DNA from: Euryarchaeota archaeon UBA486
GTDB taxonomy: Archaea; Thermoplasmatota; Poseidoniia; Poseidoniales; Poseidoniaceae
NCBI GenBank assembly: GCA_002497765.1
Contig: DAET01000010.1
Span: forward strand, 1 to 24,825
DNA length: 24,825 nucleotides
Reading direction: 5' to 3'
Shown here: piece by piece, positions 21,594 to 24,825 of the stretch
How the letters are laid out: every line of letters begins with the position of its first letter
Position numbering within the stretch: the first letter of the stretch is position 1
Notes under the pieces: generated by a model
Databases searched by the model: none
Seen by the model: the letters and a program-made list of their open reading frames with translations, nothing else
Told to the model about the DNA's origin: nothing
Made by a program: the position numbers and the translations under genes

Positions 21594-24500
21594 ATGAAGA
21601 ATATGACACCTGTAATTCTCGTGTTGTTGATGTTGACGAGTTTCTTCGCCGGCATGGACATCCACGAGCTTGAAGAACAAGTGGTAATCGACGAAACCGG
21701 CGCACGTGCAGGAGCAGATGCGTCGGTGGTTGCCATCACAACGCCGAAAGAAAGCACGTGCAACATCGCTGGTTGCCGCAACACCCTCCAAGTGGGTGAA
21801 GAGGTCACGTTCTCGGCCTTCATCAAGAACGTTGGCGATGCGGACATCACAGAGTTGTCCTACTCGGTCACCATCTACTTGACCGACTCTTCTCAGGCCG
21901 TCGGCGGCATCGCCAAAGACGCCGCTGGAAACGACCTCGTGTGGGAGAACGTTGACGCCATGTGCGACGACGGCACCATCTGTGATTTCGATTCCACCAC
22001 CAACCCACTCGCCGCAGGAGCCTTCCTCGGCGGCGGCAAGCTGACTCTCCAGCGCAGCGGCGCTGACATCGTGTGGACGCCTACGCAAGGCGAGTACATG
22101 GTAGAGATCGCCGTTGACAGCCCAATCGACGCTGACACCTCCAACGACGCTGAACTCGTCTACGTCATCGTTGAGGACTGGTACGACATCGAAGTCGACC
22201 TCACCTGGCTCGACGGTTCCGGTGAAGAGATGGACACGTCCAGCCTCGATGCCAGCAGCCTTCAAAGCGCCCAGTTCAAGCTGACCGTCACCGCTGACGG
22301 CTCCGAGAACTTCAACCCCCGCGAGGTCAACATCCGACTGGAGACCTCCGGCCAAGTTGCCACTGCCACCCTCGGCAGCGACGACATCAAAGGCATCTCC
22401 TACGTGACCGTGGGTACCACACAGACGGTGGAGACCTATGCCAACGAGACGGACCCCAACGCTACGCAGACGGGTTCCCGCTCGGTCCTTTCCTACCAGA
22501 CCGCATGGGAAATGTCCGGTGAGTTGATTCCAACCGGTGATGCGAACGCACAGTTCGAAATCACGGCAGAAGTGGCCAATTACACCCTCTACGGCCAGTA
22601 CGACGAGTGCATTGAGTCTGAGGAAGCCACCGAAGGCAACGAGAACGTTACCACGTGGGCCAACTTCTGTGAAGTGCTGCAGAACAACGATGACCGTCCC
22701 AAGACGGACTACGATGAACTGACCGGCAGCAAGGTCACCTACGACGACATCCGCATCTCGCGTATGGGTATCTACCAAGGCTACAACTCCGACTGTACGG
22801 GCGCTGCCAGCACCTTCACGCAAGAAGGTGAGGACGGCGACCTGAACGTGGGTTGTTCCCTCCTCTACGCAGATGTTGAGCACCGAGGCAGTGATCCGAA
22901 CAAGGCCTACGGTTGGAACGTCTCGTACTCGATCGCTCTTGACGGTACCACCCTGACCACCGGCACCATGAATGAGTGCACCGTCGGTATCGACATGCCC
23001 TACGTGTACTCTCCGCTCGGTGGACAAGCCCCAACCGGTGCTGTCTGTGTTCAGACCACCCTTGAGCCTGGTGAGTACACCTTTGACATGACCTTGACCA
23101 TGAACTCCAAGGGCAGCACCGACACGGACCCCATGCCATGGTCGGGCGGCACGGACCAGCGCACCAGCAACAACGGTGCCACGATGGTCATTGACGTCAT
23201 CAACAATCTCCCTGTGATCACCTCCTTTGAGCTGACCACGGAAGGCGACATCGTCGTGGCCCAGGAATCCCCGCTGGTCTTCGCCGTTGAGGCCTTTGAC
23301 GTCGACGACCCCTCGGGTGAAGGACTGAGCTTCGCTTACTCCTACCCCGGCGGTGAAATCGGTGGTTGTTCTGGAACGCAAGCAGAAGGTGCCACGGTGT
23401 GTACCTCGCCTGTGCTCCCTGACTTCATCGGAAACTCACCGGTCACCGTGGTCGTCACCGACAGCCACGCTGGCGAAGTGTCCCAAGAGATTGACATGTT
23501 CGTTTGGAACAGTGCTGTCGCCACCGCTACCAGCGATGCTGGCATCGAAGTCCAGTACAGCTTGGTTTACAACGGGCAGTCGGAGTACACCATCACGTCC
23601 TTTACGGACGCAGATACCTCCTCCTACGATGCTGTTCAACTCGAAGGCTTCACCGGCACCTACGCTGCCGTGGCTGCCATGGACTACACGCCAAGCACCA
23701 CTTACACGGCCAGCGACGTGCTCGACCAATCCATCTCGGTCATCGTTGCCAAGGACGTTGAAGCCACCTCGCTGTGGTACATTGACGGCTCCGGTAAGTG
23801 GATCCTCTTGTCCGATGCTTCGACCGATGTTGACGCCACCACCGAGATGTTCACCTACGACGTGCCCGACAACAGCCCTGTTGTCCCCTCCGGTAAGATG
23901 GTCCTCATGGGCGGTGAACTCGCCCAAGCCTCCATCCCTGACGCCTCCGTCAGTGGATTCAGCGCTGAAGCCCAGCGTGGTGGCGCCATCGCCATGACCT
24001 GGGACATCACCGGTACCTTGCTGAACTCCGACAGCATTGTCGTGAGCATCTGTGCCGCACAAGCCGATTGCGATGACGCCTTCGAAGCCACCGTGGCTGA
24101 CGAGGACCGCACCTACACCTACAGTGGTTCACAAACCACGCACGGTGAGACCTACCACCTTGAAGTCGCCGTCTGCAACGAGCAAGGCTGTTCCACCCCT
24201 GGCATCGCCAGCGTCGTGGCTGACAAGCAAGTTGACGGCGATGTCGCAGCAACGAATCTTGCTGTGGCTGCCCAAGACGGCCAGTGGGTTGTCTCGTGGG
24301 AAGTGTCCGGCGATTCCAGCGACGTGGCCATGTGGCACGTTTGCTGGTCCACCGAGGATTTCACCATCGGTGAGATGCCTACGCCCTGCCCCGACGCTGC
24401 CATGGGTGCTGACGCCACCACTGTGAGCATCGACATGCCTGCCGTTCGCACCGGTCAAGAGTACTTCTTCACCGCTGTGCCCATGGACGCTCTGGGCAAC

Positions 24501-24734
24501 ATGGACGCTGCTGCTTCGATGAACTCCATCATCGACACCCGTGTGAGTGACAACAGCAACACGAACGACGGCAACGGCACCATTGGCGACACCGGCGACG
24601 ATGCTTCTTCCAGCGTTCCAACCTGGACCTGGGGTCTCATCGGTGGCGTGGTCATCGTGGCGTTCATCGCAGGTGCATTCATCCTCTCCCGTGGAGACGG
24701 TGAAGGCGGCGAAGGCAAGGACTGGGATTACTGA
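21594..24734 (+). CDS. Large secreted surface protein with C-terminal membrane anchor
   Basis: This 1046-residue protein is predicted to sit outside the cell. It has an N-terminal signal peptide (about 1-20), then Ig-like/CARDB-like beta domains (VGEEVTFSAFIKNVGDADI near 63-81 is typical). Further beta regions follow, then two fibronectin type III-like units at about 780-890 and 890-985. The C-terminus is a Asn/Asp/Gly/Ser-rich linker, one membrane helix (about 1015-1035) and a short Gly/Glu/Asp-rich tail. Eighteen cysteines occur in nine close pairs, such as STCNIAGC, MCDDGTIC, CAAQADC and VCNEQGC, which suggests disulfide-stabilised loops. There is no catalytic motif. A role in the cell coat, adhesion or binding of particles is inferred. 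It has its own TATA box and a terminator and is probably monocistronic and well expressed. Confidence 0.88.
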   Translation: MKNMTPVILVLLMLTSFFAGMDIHELEEQVVIDETGARAGADASVVAITTPKESTCNIAGCRNTLQVGEEVTFSAFIKNVGDADITELSYSVTIYLTDSSQAVGGIAKDAAGNDLVWENVDAMCDDGTICDFDSTTNPLAAGAFLGGGKLTLQRSGADIVWTPTQGEYMVEIAVDSPIDADTSNDAELVYVIVEDWYDIEVDLTWLDGSGEEMDTSSLDASSLQSAQFKLTVTADGSENFNPREVNIRLETSGQVATATLGSDDIKGISYVTVGTTQTVETYANETDPNATQTGSRSVLSYQTAWEMSGELIPTGDANAQFEITAEVANYTLYGQYDECIESEEATEGNENVTTWANFCEVLQNNDDRPKTDYDELTGSKVTYDDIRISRMGIYQGYNSDCTGAASTFTQEGEDGDLNVGCSLLYADVEHRGSDPNKAYGWNVSYSIALDGTTLTTGTMNECTVGIDMPYVYSPLGGQAPTGAVCVQTTLEPGEYTFDMTLTMNSKGSTDTDPMPWSGGTDQRTSNNGATMVIDVINNLPVITSFELTTEGDIVVAQESPLVFAVEAFDVDDPSGEGLSFAYSYPGGEIGGCSGTQAEGATVCTSPVLPDFIGNSPVTVVVTDSHAGEVSQEIDMFVWNSAVATATSDAGIEVQYSLVYNGQSEYTITSFTDADTSSYDAVQLEGFTGTYAAVAAMDYTPSTTYTASDVLDQSISVIVAKDVEATSLWYIDGSGKWILLSDASTDVDATTEMFTYDVPDNSPVVPSGKMVLMGGELAQASIPDASVSGFSAEAQRGGAIAMTWDITGTLLNSDSIVVSICAAQADCDDAFEATVADEDRTYTYSGSQTTHGETYHLEVAVCNEQGCSTPGIASVVADKQVDGDVAATNLAVAAQDGQWVVSWEVSGDSSDVAMWHVCWSTEDFTIGEMPTPCPDAAMGADATTVSIDMPAVRTGQEYFFTAVPMDALGNMDAAASMNSIIDTRVSDNSNTNDGNGTIGDTGDDASSSVPTWTWGLIGGVVIVAFIAGAFILSRGDGEGGEGKDWDY

Positions 24735-24784
24735 TCCCTAACCTCTGCTGAAGCACATCCACCTCTTTGAGGTGTACAACGCCG

Positions 24785-24825
24785 GAAGGGCCGCTACGGC
24801 GGCCCTTCTGGCCTTCTTTTCTTTC
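24785..24825 (+). terminator. Strong hairpin terminator after the surface protein gene
   Basis: GAAGGGCCGC (24785-24794) pairs perfectly with GCGGCCCTTC (24799-24808) around a TACG loop, ten base pairs in all. It is followed after a few bases by a T-rich stretch, TTCTTTTCTTTC, reaching the window end. It lies 50 bases after the stop codon. The T-rich run matches the U-tract terminators used by archaea; the stem may add stability to the mRNA end. Confidence 0.7.

Noticed and set aside
21525..23381. A 618-codon open frame on the minus strand across the surface protein gene
   Set aside because: It runs antisense through the signal peptide and beta domains and crosses the promoter. The translated sequence is Val/Gly/Asp-rich with no recognisable fold, consistent with a shadow reading.
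1..24825. CRISPR arrays, insertion sequences, integrases, toxin-antitoxin pairs or other defence genes
   Set aside because: No regularly spaced repeats, transposase motifs or terminal inverted repeats were seen. The genes present are housekeeping, repair, redox, export and surface functions. The tRNA-Glu has no flanking direct repeat or integrase that would suggest an attachment site.

Overview
The window looks like a chromosomal stretch of a GC-rich, aerobic or oxygen-exposed euryarchaeon, most plausibly a marine Poseidoniales (Marine Group II) or related Thermoplasmatota archaeon. The archaeal evidence is: a Nob1-type PIN/zinc-ribbon nuclease; an archaeal-type secretion ATPase and its membrane platform protein; a tRNA-Glu with no encoded CCA; and TATA-like boxes about 25-30 bases ahead of several start codons, which suggests leaderless or short-leader transcripts. 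The lineage guess rests on remembered gene content and protein style (long anchored surface proteins, membrane pyrophosphatase). No search was possible. Coding density is very high. No gap longer than 300 bases lacks a gene, and I saw no insertion sequence, integrase, CRISPR array or rRNA.

Bases 8-4011 hold a type II/IV secretion or type IV pilus ATPase, its polytopic partner and a small membrane protein. Bases 4015-6867 (minus strand) hold a likely repair operon read polX, small membrane protein, nth, which combines an X-family polymerase with PHP domain and endonuclease III. Bases 6947-9846 carry a small membrane protein, a NifU C-terminal-type Fe-S protein and a K+-dependent-type membrane pyrophosphatase. 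Bases 9927-11495 carry a predicted lipoprotein and an alpha/beta hydrolase in tandem.

Bases 11479-13974 form a redox neighbourhood: glutaredoxin, a tiny Cys/His-rich protein, an NADPH-dependent FMN reductase-like flavoprotein, pirin and a PrxQ-type peroxiredoxin. Then come tRNA-Glu(UUC), a YqaA/DedA-type membrane protein, Nob1, TatA and a MoaD/ThiS-type ubiquitin-like protein ending in Gly-Gly.

Bases 16111-21401 encode a MacB/LolD-like ABC ATPase coupled by an ATGA overlap to a 1530-residue permease with two FtsX-type modules and a large extra extracytoplasmic region. Bases 21594-24734 encode a 1046-residue secreted, C-terminally anchored surface protein with 18 cysteines in nine close pairs, followed by a strong terminator-like hairpin.

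I did not find a convincing, wholly new defence or mobile system. The most unusual items are the giant permease with its inserted domain, the PolX palm insertion, the altered Fe-S loop of endonuclease III, the Cys-paired surface protein, and a single TATA-like element placed symmetrically between two divergent start codons.
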